From assembly GCF_008807015.1 (NCBI RefSeq), contig NZ_CP031700.1, positions 1,488,001 to 1,552,000 of the forward strand: a stretch of DNA of 64,000 nt, written 5' to 3'. Under the pieces are notes generated by a model. The model ran no database searches. It was not told the origin of the DNA and worked only from the letters and a program-made list of their open reading frames with translations. The position numbers and the translations under genes are program-made. Source of the DNA: Neisseria zalophi. GTDB taxonomy: Bacteria; Pseudomonadota; Gammaproteobacteria; Burkholderiales; Neisseriaceae. Below are positions 17,955 to 27,450 of this stretch, piece after piece. Every line of letters starts with the position of its first letter. Within the stretch, counting starts at the first letter, position 1.

Positions 17955-18386
17955 ATGAAAACTGTTGAAAAAAACGTCTTAGTGCTACACAGCGCCGAAC
18001 AAATGTTCGAATTGGTCGATAAAGTGGAAGACTATCCGCAATTTCTGCCGTGGTACAGCAAAACCGAAGTGATTGAGCGCAACGGCAACGAACTGAAAGC
18101 ACGTTTGTTTATGGACTATATGCGGGTGCAGCAATCGTTTGCCACCCACAATCACAATATTCCCGGCCGCGAAATCCGTATGGAGCTGCTCGACGGCCCG
18201 TTCAAAACCCTGCAAGGTACATGGAAGTTTATCCCCTTGGGCGACGACGCCTGCAAAATCGAATTCAAACTGCAATATGATTTTTCCAGCGGCCTGCTGG
18301 CAACTTTGATTTCACCGGTATTCGGGCATCTTTCCAGCACGCTGGTCGATGCGTTTGTTAAGGAAGCCGACCGCCGTTATGGTTAA
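17955..18386 (+). CDS. ratA: RatA-family SRPBCC protein
   Basis: 143 aa START/coenzyme-Q-binding fold (Coq10-like). Visible: [28 protein letters not shown] at the start, the family signature, and [31 protein letters not shown] at the end. In E. coli RatA was reported to block 70S assembly, while Coq10-like members bind ubiquinone; which applies here is unknown. It overlaps rnfH by eight bases, the classic ratA-rnfH (yfjG-yfjF) pair. Confidence 0.9.
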   Translation: MKTVEKNVLVLHSAEQMFELVDKVEDYPQFLPWYSKTEVIERNGNELKARLFMDYMRVQQSFATHNHNIPGREIRMELLDGPFKTLQGTWKFIPLGDDACKIEFKLQYDFSSGLLATLISPVFGHLSSTLVDAFVKEADRRYG

Positions 18387-18672
18387 TATCGAAATCGCCT
18401 ACGGCACGGCGGACAAGCAATTATTGCAACAAATGCAGGTTGAAGAAGGCACCACCGCCCGCGAAGCCGTTATCCGCAGCCGCATTGCCGAAGAATTTCC
18501 CGATGCCGATGTTCATCATGCGCCTTTAGGGATATTCGGCAAACAAGTGAAAGACGATACCGTTTTGCGCGATAAAGACCGTATCGAAGTTTACCGCCCG
18601 CTACTTATCGACCCCAAAGAAGCCCGCCGCCGCCGGGTGCAGGAAAAGCAAAACAAAGGCCGTCTGAAATAA
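18379..18672 (+). CDS. rnfH: RnfH family protein
   Basis: 97 aa ubiquitin-like beta-grasp protein (UPF0125). Start at 18379 ([10 protein letters not shown]), overlapping the ratA stop; an upstream in-frame start at 18349 lies inside ratA and is less likely. Visible: [56 protein letters not shown]. The last codons contain a DUS (GGCCGTCTGAAA precedes the TAA). Function unproven. Confidence 0.9.
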   Translation: MVNIEIAYGTADKQLLQQMQVEEGTTAREAVIRSRIAEEFPDADVHHAPLGIFGKQVKDDTVLRDKDRIEVYRPLLIDPKEARRRRVQEKQNKGRLK

Positions 18673-18746
18673 TCCATATCCAACCGGCAAACACTGCCTG
18701 ATATTCAGACGGCCTCCATACCCTATATTGAAAGCACAATAAAACT

Positions 18747-19319
18747 ATGGCCATTAAATTAATCGTCGGCCTCGGTAATCCCGGGCCGGAATATAAAGAT
18801 ACGCGCCACAATGCCGGCTTTTGGTTTATCGACGAACTGGCATGGGCGTGGAAAGCCACGCTCAAAGAAGAGAAAAAGTTTTTCGGGGAAGCGGCACGGG
18901 TGTCCCGCCCCGAAGGCGATGTTTGGCTGCTCAAGCCCAATACCTTTATGAACCGCTCCGGCCAGTCGGTTGCCGCGTTGGCATTGTTTTATAAAATCAA
19001 ACCCGAAGAAATCCTAGTGGTTCATGATGAATTGGATATCCCTTGCGGCCGTATCCGCTTCAAACTCGGCGGCGGCAACGGCGGCCACAACGGTTTGAAA
19101 GACATCCAAGCCCGACTCGGCACCCCCGACTTCTACCGCCTGCGCTTGGGCATCGACCACCCCGGCGACCGTAATCTGGTGGTGGGCTATGTATTAAACA
19201 AACCCAGCATGGAAGACAGGCAAGCCATTGATGATGCCATCGCCAAATCCTTACAAGGTCTGCCTCTTATTATGGAAGGCAATCGCGAAGAAGCCGCCCG
19301 TTTTTTACACAGCAAATAA
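18747..19319 (+). CDS. pth: Peptidyl-tRNA hydrolase
   Basis: Recycles peptidyl-tRNA dropped by ribosomes. 190 aa. Visible: [20 protein letters not shown] with catalytic His at about 21 and Asn11, [41 protein letters not shown]. Full length. Stand-alone with a DUS terminator behind. Confidence 0.96.
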   Translation: MAIKLIVGLGNPGPEYKDTRHNAGFWFIDELAWAWKATLKEEKKFFGEAARVSRPEGDVWLLKPNTFMNRSGQSVAALALFYKIKPEEILVVHDELDIPCGRIRFKLGGGNGGHNGLKDIQARLGTPDFYRLRLGIDHPGDRNLVVGYVLNKPSMEDRQAIDDAIAKSLQGLPLIMEGNREEAARFLHSK

Positions 19320-19334
19320 ATTATCGATATCGTA

Positions 19335-19357
19335 GCCGTCTGAATCTTTCAGACGGC
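19335..19357 (+). terminator. DUS terminator behind pth
   Basis: GCCGTCTGAA-TCT-TTCAGACGGC, 15 bases past the stop, followed by CTTT. Confidence 0.75.
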
Positions 19358-19490
19358 CTTTAATGATCATTGCAAGCTGCAAACAAAAAATAAAGTAGAA
19401 AATCCGTTTAAAACCGCCCGAAACCTTTTCATCAGCGGCCAACCATATTAAGATAATAGGCCTTTACAGAATCCCATTCCCTATCCATAA

Positions 19491-20159
<669 letters not shown>

Positions 20160-20190
20160 ACCGTTAAACACCTGAAATAAGGTACAATAT

Positions 20191-20220
20191 AGGCCGTCTG
20201 AACTTTTTTCAGACGGCCTA
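20191..20220 (+). terminator. DUS terminator behind adk
   Basis: AGGCCGTCTGAA-CTTTTT-TTCAGACGGCCT, a perfect 12-bp stem 31 bases past the stop. Confidence 0.8.
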
Positions 20221-20313
20221 TAATATTATGATAACAACCAGTCTTAATCTTTTTCGGCATTTGAGTGCCAAGTATCGAAGAAGATTCGGGCTTAACCATG
20301 CCAGAAAATTTTC

Positions 20314-21033
20314 ATGAAACCCAACCCGCAGAAACAACAAGCCTTCCGACACATCCAAAAAGCAATCGGCTACACCTTTAGCGATTCCACCCTACTCGAA
20401 CGTGCCCTCACCCACCGCAGCTATTCCGCCTACAATAACGAACGCTTGGAATTTATCGGCGATTCCATTCTCAACTATACCATCGCCCGAATGCTGTTCG
20501 ACCACTACCCCAAGCTGCCCGAAGGCCGCTTATCACGGATGCGCGCCAATTTGGTCAACCAAAACACACTGGCCGATATTGCCACCAAACTGGATTTGGG
20601 CAATGCGCTTTTTCTCGGCCAAGGCGAATTAAAAAGCGGCGGATTCCGTCGTCCCTCCATTCTTGCCGACGCAATGGAAGCCATTTTTGCCGCCATTAGT
20701 TTCGATGCCGATTTTGCCGCCGCCGAAAAAACCATTCGAAAACTGTTTGCCGACCGGGTTGCCTCGGCCGACACCACCGAATTAAACAAAGATGCCAAAA
20801 CCCTATTGCAAGAAACGCTACAAGCACACCGCTTGGCCTTGCCGAAATACCGCATCGAAGAGCAACGCGGCGAAGGCAGCGAAGCCGAATTCTTAATGGC
20901 CTGCGATTTGGGCGAGCTCGGCCACATTACCCATGCCAAAGCCAACAGCCGCCGCGCCGCCGAACAAGCCGCGGCCAAAGAAGCCTTAACATGGTTGCAG
21001 GCCAAACTGGCTGCCGACAAGCCAAAAAACTAA
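20314..21033 (+). CDS. rnc: Ribonuclease III
   Basis: Cleaves double-stranded RNA in rRNA processing. 239 aa. Catalytic signature NERLEFIGDSILN, LPEGRLSRMRANLVNQ, LADAMEAIFAAIS, then a C-terminal double-stranded-RNA-binding domain (about 155-228) ending RRAAEQAAAKEALTWLQ. Followed by era as in many bacteria; lepB, which commonly precedes rnc, is instead at 57.7 kb beside lepA. Confidence 0.96.
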   Translation: MKPNPQKQQAFRHIQKAIGYTFSDSTLLERALTHRSYSAYNNERLEFIGDSILNYTIARMLFDHYPKLPEGRLSRMRANLVNQNTLADIATKLDLGNALFLGQGELKSGGFRRPSILADAMEAIFAAISFDADFAAAEKTIRKLFADRVASADTTELNKDAKTLLQETLQAHRLALPKYRIEEQRGEGSEAEFLMACDLGELGHITHAKANSRRAAEQAAAKEALTWLQAKLAADKPKN

Positions 21034-21042
21034 CCATCCTTT

Positions 21043-21060
21043 TTCAGACGGCCGTCTGAA
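21043..21060. repeat. Loop-less DUS palindrome between rnc and era
   Basis: TTCAGACGGCCGTCTGAA: two DUS cores fused head to head with a shared GGCC centre. It provides no loop, so it is a poor terminator and the rnc-era transcript probably reads through. Confidence 0.7.
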
Positions 21061-21082
21061 TCTATCCGACAGAATGCACAAT

Positions 21083-22006
21083 ATGAATATCGAAAACTTC
21101 TTAGATTCCACCGACTCACCCAACGGCTACCGTTGCGGTTTTGCCGCTATTGTCGGCCGGCCGAATGTGGGCAAATCCACGCTGATGAACCATCTTATCG
21201 GTCAAAAAATCAGCATCACCAGTAAAAAAGCGCAGACCACCCGCCACAAGGTTACCGGTATTTATACCGACGACACCGCGCAATTCGTTTTTGTCGACAC
21301 GCCCGGCTTCCAAACCGACCACCGTAACGCCCTCAACGACCGCTTAAACCTCAATGTAACCGAAGCAATGAGCGGCGTGGATGTAGTGATCTTCGTGGTC
21401 GAAGCACTAAGGTTTACCGAAGCCGACCGTACCGTTATGAAACAACTGCCCAAGCATATCCCCGTATTACTGGTGGTCAACAAAATCGATAAAGAAAAAG
21501 CCAAAGATAAATTGATGTTAAGCAATTTTATCGAATCGGTACGCAGCGAATTTGATTTTGCCGGCGAAGAAGTCGTCAGCGCCAAGCATGGCTTGCGGAT
21601 TGCCAACCTGCTGGAAAAATTAAAACCGTTCCTACCCGAAAGCGTGCCGATGTATCCCGACGATATGATTACGGATAAATCCGGTCGTTTTTTGGCAATG
21701 GAAATCGTGCGCGAAAAACTTTTCCGTTATTTGGGTGAAGAATTGCCTTATGCCATGAATGTGGAAGTGGAACAATTCCAAGAGGAAGACGGGCTATACC
21801 GCATTTATATCGCCGTGCTGGTCGATAAAGAAAATCAGAAACCGATTGTCATCGGCAAAGGTGGTGAGAAGTTGAAAAAAATCTCAACCGAAGCACGCTT
21901 GGATATGGAAAAACTATTTGATTGCAAAGTATTTCTAAAAGTGTGGGTGAAAGTGAAATCCGGCTGGGCAGACGATATCCGCTTCTTGAGAGAGTTGGGT
22001 TTATAA
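21083..22006 (+). CDS. era: GTPase Era
   Basis: Essential GTPase that binds 16S rRNA 3' end. 307 aa from MNIENFLDS; an ATG nine bases upstream is an alternative, but the shorter start matches Neisseria relatives. G1 GRPNVGKST, G3 DTPG, G4 NKID, then a C-terminal KH domain with IGKGGEKLKKIS. Full length, downstream of rnc. Confidence 0.96.
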   Translation: MNIENFLDSTDSPNGYRCGFAAIVGRPNVGKSTLMNHLIGQKISITSKKAQTTRHKVTGIYTDDTAQFVFVDTPGFQTDHRNALNDRLNLNVTEAMSGVDVVIFVVEALRFTEADRTVMKQLPKHIPVLLVVNKIDKEKAKDKLMLSNFIESVRSEFDFAGEEVVSAKHGLRIANLLEKLKPFLPESVPMYPDDMITDKSGRFLAMEIVREKLFRYLGEELPYAMNVEVEQFQEEDGLYRIYIAVLVDKENQKPIVIGKGGEKLKKISTEARLDMEKLFDCKVFLKVWVKVKSGWADDIRFLRELGL

Positions 22007-22020
22007 AACCTATTGATAAA

Positions 22021-22060
22021 AGGCCGTCTGAAAACCTAATATTGGGTTTTCAGGCGGCCT
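22021..22060 (+). terminator. Terminator behind era (DUS with wobble arm)
   Basis: AGGCCGTCTGAAAACC pairs with GGTTTTCAGGCGGCCT; the single change in the right arm (G for A) leaves a G-U pair in a plus-strand transcript. TTTTTAT follows. Confidence 0.8.
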
Positions 22061-22074
22061 TTTTATATAATGGA

Positions 22075-22437
22075 TTATAACCAACCATCAGGCGATACCG
22101 GTTTATTGTCATACAGTTTAATAAAGCCGGCTACCACACGGTAGATAAACCAAATACCGACCATAAAGAAAATAAGGATCCCTATAAAAATAATAAATGT
22201 GATGTAACTGATAATAAAACCAATCAAACTCCACCAAAAAGTTTTAATCAAATATTGCATATGGTCATAATAAAGCGTGCCCTGCATCTCATCACGTTTT
22301 ATATAAGCCATAATAACACCGGCAATAACAGTAACACCCGCCAACATGGAAGCGGCATATAAAGCATAGACAATAATTGCTTGCGTGCGCAGTTTATCCG
22401 TGGCCGGTTGGTTATTATCAATAACTTCATTGCTCAT
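22075..22437 (-). CDS. Small membrane protein, DUF4870-like (paralogue A)
   Basis: 120 aa. Two or three membrane helices: about 20-46 (AIIVYALYAASMLAGVTVIA) and 66-100, with the invariant KRDEMQGTLYYDHMQYLIKTFWWS between and a conserved YDNKPVSPDGWL end. One of three near-identical tandem copies (B at 23128, C at 23693). This copy has the most divergent second helix (FIISYITFIIFIGILIFFMV). The layout resembles DUF4870/TMEM-type proteins of unknown function. Last of the three in transcription order. Confidence 0.8.
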   Translation of the reverse strand: MSNEVIDNNQPATDKLRTQAIIVYALYAASMLAGVTVIAGVIMAYIKRDEMQGTLYYDHMQYLIKTFWWSLIGFIISYITFIIFIGILIFFMVGIWFIYRVVAGFIKLYDNKPVSPDGWL

Positions 22438-22584
22438 AAATATTCCTTTTGCTTGGTTATGGCCAACACTTCGGATAGACCACCAACCAGGCCTTCGAAG
22501 TTAATATAGCAATGTAAATCAATTAATTGCATGATAAAAGAACCTGAATGTGGTAGGAAAGATTTTACCATAAGGATGTCTTTT

Positions 22585-22857
22585 TCAGACAGGCTTTTTA
22601 AGAGGCAGCTTGATATGCGGCTTGGCATGTTTGGTTTCTTTAGGTGCCGGTTTTAGGCCGAGCTCGATTTGCTGCTGTTCGCTTAATAAATTACTCCAGT
22701 CACCTTTTTTATACCAGTCGGCTCCGTCCAGCTCAATCGGGTGTTGGATTCTTTCGCTGCCGTTACCGCATTGTAAATCGGTATCTTTGCAATATTTGTC
22801 GCAACCCCAGCAGATGCGCTCGGGATTTTTTGGGTGGATAGGAAATTTTTTGGCCAT
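22585..22857 (-). CDS. DUF3079 protein
   Basis: 90 aa, small Cys-rich: KKFPIHPKNPERICWGCDKYC and DLQCGNGSERIQHPIELDGADWY give a four-cysteine site (CxxC...C...C) likely to bind zinc. Matches DUF3079 in length and signature. Lies between paralogues A and B on the same strand; a non-DUS hairpin is just upstream. Function unknown. Confidence 0.85.
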   Translation of the reverse strand: MAKKFPIHPKNPERICWGCDKYCKDTDLQCGNGSERIQHPIELDGADWYKKGDWSNLLSEQQQIELGLKPAPKETKHAKPHIKLPLKKPV

Positions 22858-22900
22858 AATATTTGTCCTATATATTCAGTCATGGCCTATGCCTGTTTGA

Positions 22901-22942
22901 AAAATACACAAAGCAGGAACGTTTGCCCGCTTTGTGTATTTT
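22901..22942. terminator. Non-DUS hairpin upstream of the DUF3079 gene
   Basis: AAAATACACAAAGC (22901-22914) pairs perfectly with GCTTTGTGTATTTT (22929-22942), then TT. It sits 44 bases upstream of the DUF3079 start. As a bidirectional element it could stop transcripts from either side. Confidence 0.6.
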
Positions 22943-23067
22943 TTGTTTTGTTTATAAGGTATAGGTCGGGCGTTCGCTACGCATAATGCTGCCTAATTTT
23001 TTTCTATATTGTTACGTATGGTGGCTGATTTTATCGGAATCGAAAGTCAAGCCGATATTCAGAATAT

Positions 23068-23085
23068 TTAAATATCCGTTGCCAC
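23068..23085 (-). pseudogene. 18-bp relic of the ybaK 3' end
   Basis: TTAAATATCCGTTGCCAC is identical to 24572-24589, the last five codons and stop of ybaK. It stands alone, with no ybaK sequence on its far side, behind paralogue B. Too long to be chance at this distance; it marks a duplication or deletion end point. Confidence 0.6.
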
Positions 23086-23089
23086 AAAG

Positions 23090-23113
23090 GCCGTCTGAAA
23101 CTTTTCAGACGGC
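23090..23113 (-). terminator. DUS terminator behind paralogue B
   Basis: GCCGTCTGAAA and TTTCAGACGGC, 14 bases past the leftward stop at 23128. Confidence 0.7.
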
Positions 23114-23127
23114 TTTTTTATAACGAA

Positions 23128-23490
23128 TTATAACCAACCATCGGCTGATACCGGTTTATTGTCATACAGTTTAATAAAGCCGGCTACCACACGGTAGATA
23201 AACCAAATAGCGGATATTATTAAAATAATGCTGCCTACTACAATAAATAATGTGATGGAACCAACAATAAAACCAATCAAGCTCCACCAAAAAGTTTTAA
23301 TCAAATATTGCATGTGATCATAATAGAGCGTGCCCTGCATTTCATCACGTTTTATATAAGCCATAATAACACCGGCAATAACAGTAACACCCGCCAACAT
23401 GGAAGCGGCATATAAAGCATAGACAATAATTGCCTGCGTGCGCAGTTTATCCGTGGCCGGTTGGTTATTATCAATAATTTCATTACTCAT
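23128..23490 (-). CDS. Small membrane protein, DUF4870-like (paralogue B)
   Basis: 120 aa, identical to paralogue A in residues 1-73 apart from one Val/Ile change, and again from WFIYRVVAGF to the end apart from Ser/Ala. The differing stretch is GFIVGSITLFIVVGSIILIISAI (about 73-95), within the second membrane region. Own DUS terminator. Confidence 0.8.
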   Translation of the reverse strand: MSNEIIDNNQPATDKLRTQAIIVYALYAASMLAGVTVIAGVIMAYIKRDEMQGTLYYDHMQYLIKTFWWSLIGFIVGSITLFIVVGSIILIISAIWFIYRVVAGFIKLYDNKPVSADGWL

Positions 23491-23636
23491 AAATATTCCT
23501 TTTTATTGAAGTTTATAATTATTTAAGAGAGCTTGCTAATTTCAAAGCTATTGTAAGTTATGTATATAATATTATAAATAATAAATATTTATTATGTTAT
23601 ATTTTATTTAAGTAAAAATTAACTAGCTTGATAAAG

Positions 23637-23669
23637 AAAAGGCTGTCTGAAACATTCAGACAGCCTTTT
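23637..23669 (-). terminator. DUS-like hairpin with matched substitution
   Basis: AAAAGGCTGTCTGAA and TTCAGACAGCCTTTT, a perfect 15-bp stem, loop ACA. Both arms have T/A in place of C/G of the DUS core (GCTGTCTGAA), so the stem survives but the uptake word is lost. It lies behind paralogue C. Confidence 0.8.
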
Positions 23670-23692
23670 CTTATATAACAAAATAACAGAAA

Positions 23693-24061
23693 TTATAACC
23701 AACCGTCAGCTGATACCGGTTTGTTATTATTCAGTTTAATAAAGCCGGCTACCACACGGTAGATAAACCAAATACCGGATACTACTAAAATAATGCTGCC
23801 TACTACAATAAATAGTGTGATGTAACCGATAATACAACCAATCAAGCTCCACCAAAAGGTTTTAATCAAATATTGCATGTGATCATAATAGAGCGTGCCC
23901 TGCATTTCATCACGTTTCATATAAGCCATAATAACGCCTGCGATAACAGTAACACCCAACAACACAGAAGCGGCATATAAAGCATAGACAATAATTGCCT
24001 GAGTACGTAATTTATCTTTATCCGCCGCCGGTTGGTTATTATCAATAATTTCATTACTCAT
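23693..24061 (-). CDS. Small membrane protein, DUF4870-like (paralogue C)
   Basis: 122 aa; has an extra Asp-Lys pair near residue 15 (AADKDKLRTQ) and several changes in the first helix (ASVLLGVTV), with IGCIIGYITLFIVVGSIILVVSGI in the second. First of the three in transcription order, preceded by about 510 AT-rich bases. B and C share a similar second helix, so A looks the outlier there. Confidence 0.8.
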   Translation of the reverse strand: MSNEIIDNNQPAADKDKLRTQAIIVYALYAASVLLGVTVIAGVIMAYMKRDEMQGTLYYDHMQYLIKTFWWSLIGCIIGYITLFIVVGSIILVVSGIWFIYRVVAGFIKLNNNKPVSADGWL

Positions 24062-24571
24062 AAATATTCCTTTTTAATATTAGAGGGTTAACAATTTACA
24101 CGGTTTCTGCTGCACATACATCATAAAAAAATAATATTTTTAAAACTATCAATGTTACTGTCAAAAAACTGATATTTTATCAATTTTGATCCAGCACATT
24201 TTAATATATCTTTAAACCCTCATTATTTGAGATAAAGTTGGTTACATATTGATATTATTTCTGTATTTACATAGTACAGAAATGCCTGCTTAGACACCTA
24301 TAAATCAATAAGGTTCAAAAAATATGCAAATTTCTTTATTTAAGACCATTTGAATTTTTATAAGGCATCTTTTTTATTTATTATGGTGATATGTATCTAT
24401 GTCTAAAAATAATAAATTATTTTGATGTTTATGACATTAGCAAATATTTTACTATATTAAAATTAATACTCAATAAAAAATGCTTAAGTAATTGATATTA
24501 TTTAATATATACAAATATATAATATTATTATAAATAATTAACTAATATATTATTTCATAATAAATATTACC
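24062..24571. other. Strongly AT-rich 510-base gap
   Basis: Between ybaK and paralogue C. Long A/T runs and repeated TTATTTA/AATAAT words, no frame with a ribosome site, no DUS. Must contain the promoter for paralogue C, but I cannot pick one with confidence. Confidence 0.6.
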
Positions 24572-25057
24572 TTAAATATCCGTTGCCACTTCAACATCTT
24601 GCGGCTTTAATACTCGCAAATCTTGCGGATGGATAGACACTAAAAAACCGCGCTTGCCACCGTTAATATAAATCTTATCCAAATCCCAAATCGTTTTCTC
24701 AACATACACCGGTAAAGCCGTTTTGGTACCGAAAGGGCTGGTGCCGCCAACCAAAAAGCCGGTCCATTTATTGGCCTGCTTCGGTTCGGCCGGCTCAATA
24801 TGTTTCATACTCAACGTTCTTGCCAAGTTGCGGGTCGAAATATGTTTATCGCCGTGCATTAATACAATCATGCCCTTTTTTTGTTCGTTTTGCAGCACAA
24901 TGGTTTTAATCACCTGATGTTCCGGCACGCCTAAGCAAGAAGCGGAATGTGCCGTGCCGCCGTGTTCGACATAAGGATAAAGATGGGGTTGGAATGGGAT
25001 GTGATGTTGGCGTAAAAAGCGGATAGCCGCGGTGATAGGATAATCGGATTTACTCAT
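24572..25057 (-). CDS. ybaK: Cys-tRNA(Pro) deacylase YbaK
   Basis: Hydrolyses Cys mischarged on tRNA-Pro. 161 aa. Visible: AIRFLRQHHIPFQPHLYPY, HSASCLGVPEHQVIKTIVL, LVGGTSPFGTKTALPVYVE and INGGKRGFLVSIHPQDL, the YbaK/EbsC signatures including the conserved catalytic Lys in VIKTIVL. The start at 25057 is immediately preceded by a DUS (TTCAGACGGCCTT then ATG on the minus strand), leaving no classical ribosome site. Its last five codons and stop recur at 23068-23085. Confidence 0.92.
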   Translation of the reverse strand: MSKSDYPITAAIRFLRQHHIPFQPHLYPYVEHGGTAHSASCLGVPEHQVIKTIVLQNEQKKGMIVLMHGDKHISTRNLARTLSMKHIEPAEPKQANKWTGFLVGGTSPFGTKTALPVYVEKTIWDLDKIYINGGKRGFLVSIHPQDLRVLKPQDVEVATDI

Positions 25058-25178
25058 AAGGCCGTCTGAACATTTCTATCAAAATAAAATTATCAAAACC
25101 GATTGGCATCATGATTCGGTTTTTTCGCCGATATGCTAACATAAACGCCCTATCCCAAAAACAATAAAGGAAATCACA

Positions 25179-25538
25179 ATGAGCATCAAATATTTAGGAC
25201 AAATGCCGCGTTTATCGGAAGCGGTTATAGCCAATGGTTTCATATTCCTTTCCGGCATGGTGCCCGAACGTACCGATGTCGGTATCGCCGAACAAACCCG
25301 CGACGTATTGGCACAAATCGATCATTGGCTGGCCGAGTGCGGTTCCGATAAAAAACACATTTTGGAAGCCACGATATTTCTAAGCAATATGGCATACTAT
25401 ACGGCTATGAACGAGGTGTGGGACAAATGGGTCGCCCCCGGACATTCGCCTGCCCGTGCCTGCGTGGAAGCCAAATTGGCAGATCCGGATATTGCGGTAG
25501 AAATTAAAGTTTCCGCCGTGCAGATTCAAAAAACGTAA
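25179..25538 (+). CDS. RidA-family enamine/imine deaminase
   Basis: 119 aa YjgF/YER057c/UK114 fold, of the YoaB-like subgroup. Visible: LSEAVIANGFIFLSGMVP near the start, LEATIFLSNMAYYTAMNEVWDKWV, and PARACVEAKLADPDIAVEIKVSAV with the conserved Arg that binds the substrate carboxylate. RidA proteins hydrolyse reactive 2-aminoacrylate; this subgroup is less certain. AAAGGAAATC ribosome site. Confidence 0.9.
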   Translation: MSIKYLGQMPRLSEAVIANGFIFLSGMVPERTDVGIAEQTRDVLAQIDHWLAECGSDKKHILEATIFLSNMAYYTAMNEVWDKWVAPGHSPARACVEAKLADPDIAVEIKVSAVQIQKT

Positions 25539-25545
25539 TTTATAT

Positions 25546-25584
25546 ATATCAGGCCGTCTGAAAATATTTCAGACGGCCTGATAT
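25546..25584 (+). terminator. Extended DUS terminator behind ridA
   Basis: ATATCAGGCCGTCTGAAA and TTTCAGACGGCCTGATAT; the stem extends six bases beyond the DUS. Eight bases past the stop. Confidence 0.8.
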
Positions 25585-25753
25585 TGAAACAAATACTAAG
25601 CATTAAGATTTTTTATTTATACAAATCAAATTTATAAATTAAAAATATTGAAATAGTTTAATTAAACTGATTTTAACTACGAAAAATCTTAGTTATAATT
25701 AACTTTATCGTAAAACCGTTTCAGACGGCCGCTTATTTTTTAAGGATAACCGC

Positions 25754-27421
25754 ATGTTGTTGGCGCTTTCATTACGCGATTTCGTGATTGTAGAAAAGCT
25801 CAATCTGAATTTTCAAAACGGCTTTACCGTGCTAACCGGCGAAACCGGCGCGGGCAAGTCGATTACGCTGGACGCCATCGGCCTACTGCTTGGCGATAAA
25901 GCCGATTACAGCCAAATCAGAAGCGGTGCATCCGAAGCCGGTCTTTCCGCTTTATTCGACATCAGCGCCCTACCCGAATTGCAGCAGGAATTATACGAGC
26001 AAGGCTTATCTGAAGAAGATGCTTCCGAGCTTAGTATCCGCCGTATTATCGATATCAAAGGCAAAAGCCGCAGTTTTATCAACAACCATGCCGCCACCCT
26101 TGCCCAATTAAAAAGCATCGGCAGCCGCCTGATTGATATTCACGGGCAAAACGCCCACCAATCCCTCAACCAAGAAGCCGAGCAGCGCCGCCTACTCGAT
26201 GCCTTTGCCGGCAGCCTGTCGCAAGCCGAGCAAGTTAGGCAATACTATCAGGCTTGGCACCATGCCCGCCAAGCGTTGGCCGACGCCCAAAATCAGGCGG
26301 AAAACACCGCTATCGAACGCGAACGGCTGGAATGGCAGTTTAACGAATTAAGCCGCATCAATCCGCAGCAAGGCGAATGGGAAACCTTGAACCAAAGCCA
26401 CAGCACGCTTTCCCATGCCGCCGATCTGCTTCAGGCGGCCGAGCAAACAGGCGAATATATCGACGGCGACAACGGCATGCAGCGGCAGCTTTATCAATGC
26501 CAGAAACTATTGGAAAGCCTACAAAATATCGAACCGCGTTTTGCCGAAAGCCTGAATATGTTGGCCAGCATAGAAGCCGAGCTCAGTGAAATCAGCGCCA
26601 ATATGCGCGACGTAGCCGGGCGGGTTGAAATCAACCCCAATGAGTTGGCCGAGCAGGAACGGCGGATGGGCGAACTCATGGCCACCGCACGGAAATACCG
26701 CATCGAGCCGCAAGATTTGCCTATCAAACTTATCGAGTTGGATACCGCTTTACAAGCCTTGGAAGCCGCCACCGATTTGGAAGCTTTGGCGGAAGAAGTG
26801 GCGCGCACCGAAAAAGAATACAGACAAGCCGCCGAAGTGTTGTCGGACATGCGCCGCGAAGCGGCCGGCCGGCTGGAACGGGAAACCACCGAACACATGC
26901 AGCATTTATCGATGAAAGGCGCGGCATTTCATGTAGCATTGATGCCGTCCGAACCGGCTGCCAACGGCTTGGAACATATTCAATATCAAATTGCCGTCAA
27001 TGCCGGCAGCCCGCTGCGGCCTTTAAATAAAGTGGCTTCGGGCGGCGAATTGGCGCGTATCAGCCTTTCCTTGCAAGTGGTCACCAGTCAATACACTCAA
27101 GTCCCCACCCTGATTTTTGACGAAGTCGATACCGGTATCGGCGGCGGGGTGGCCGAAACCGTCGGCCGTGCCTTACGCGCTTTGGGCAAAGAACATCAGG
27201 TATTGGCCATCACCCACCTACCCCAAGTCGCCGCTTGCGGTGAAAACCACTGGCAGGTGTATAAATACAGCCAAAACGATCAAACCTTTAGCGAAATCAA
27301 TGTATTGGACGAAACAGGCAGAGTGGGTGAAATTGCCCGTATGCTCGGTGGCGAAACCATTACCGAAACCACTCGCGAACACGCCGCCGAACTATTGGCA
27401 ATGGCCGAACGTTCGGCCTAG
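25754..27421 (+). CDS. recN: DNA repair protein RecN
   Basis: SMC-like ATPase for double-strand-break repair. 555 aa. Walker A TGETGAGKSIT (about 29-39), long coiled coils (about 150-370) around INNHAATLAQL, then the C-terminal signature LNKVASGGELARISLSLQ and Walker B TLIFDEVDTGIGGG. Full length. A TATAAT at 25694-25699, 55 bases before the ATG, is a likely -10. RecN aids natural transformation and DNA repair in Neisseria (family knowledge). Confidence 0.96.
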   Translation: MLLALSLRDFVIVEKLNLNFQNGFTVLTGETGAGKSITLDAIGLLLGDKADYSQIRSGASEAGLSALFDISALPELQQELYEQGLSEEDASELSIRRIIDIKGKSRSFINNHAATLAQLKSIGSRLIDIHGQNAHQSLNQEAEQRRLLDAFAGSLSQAEQVRQYYQAWHHARQALADAQNQAENTAIERERLEWQFNELSRINPQQGEWETLNQSHSTLSHAADLLQAAEQTGEYIDGDNGMQRQLYQCQKLLESLQNIEPRFAESLNMLASIEAELSEISANMRDVAGRVEINPNELAEQERRMGELMATARKYRIEPQDLPIKLIELDTALQALEAATDLEALAEEVARTEKEYRQAAEVLSDMRREAAGRLERETTEHMQHLSMKGAAFHVALMPSEPAANGLEHIQYQIAVNAGSPLRPLNKVASGGELARISLSLQVVTSQYTQVPTLIFDEVDTGIGGGVAETVGRALRALGKEHQVLAITHLPQVAACGENHWQVYKYSQNDQTFSEINVLDETGRVGEIARMLGGETITETTREHAAELLAMAERSA

Positions 27422-27450
27422 ATTAGCGAATCAAACAACTGAAAAGCGTA

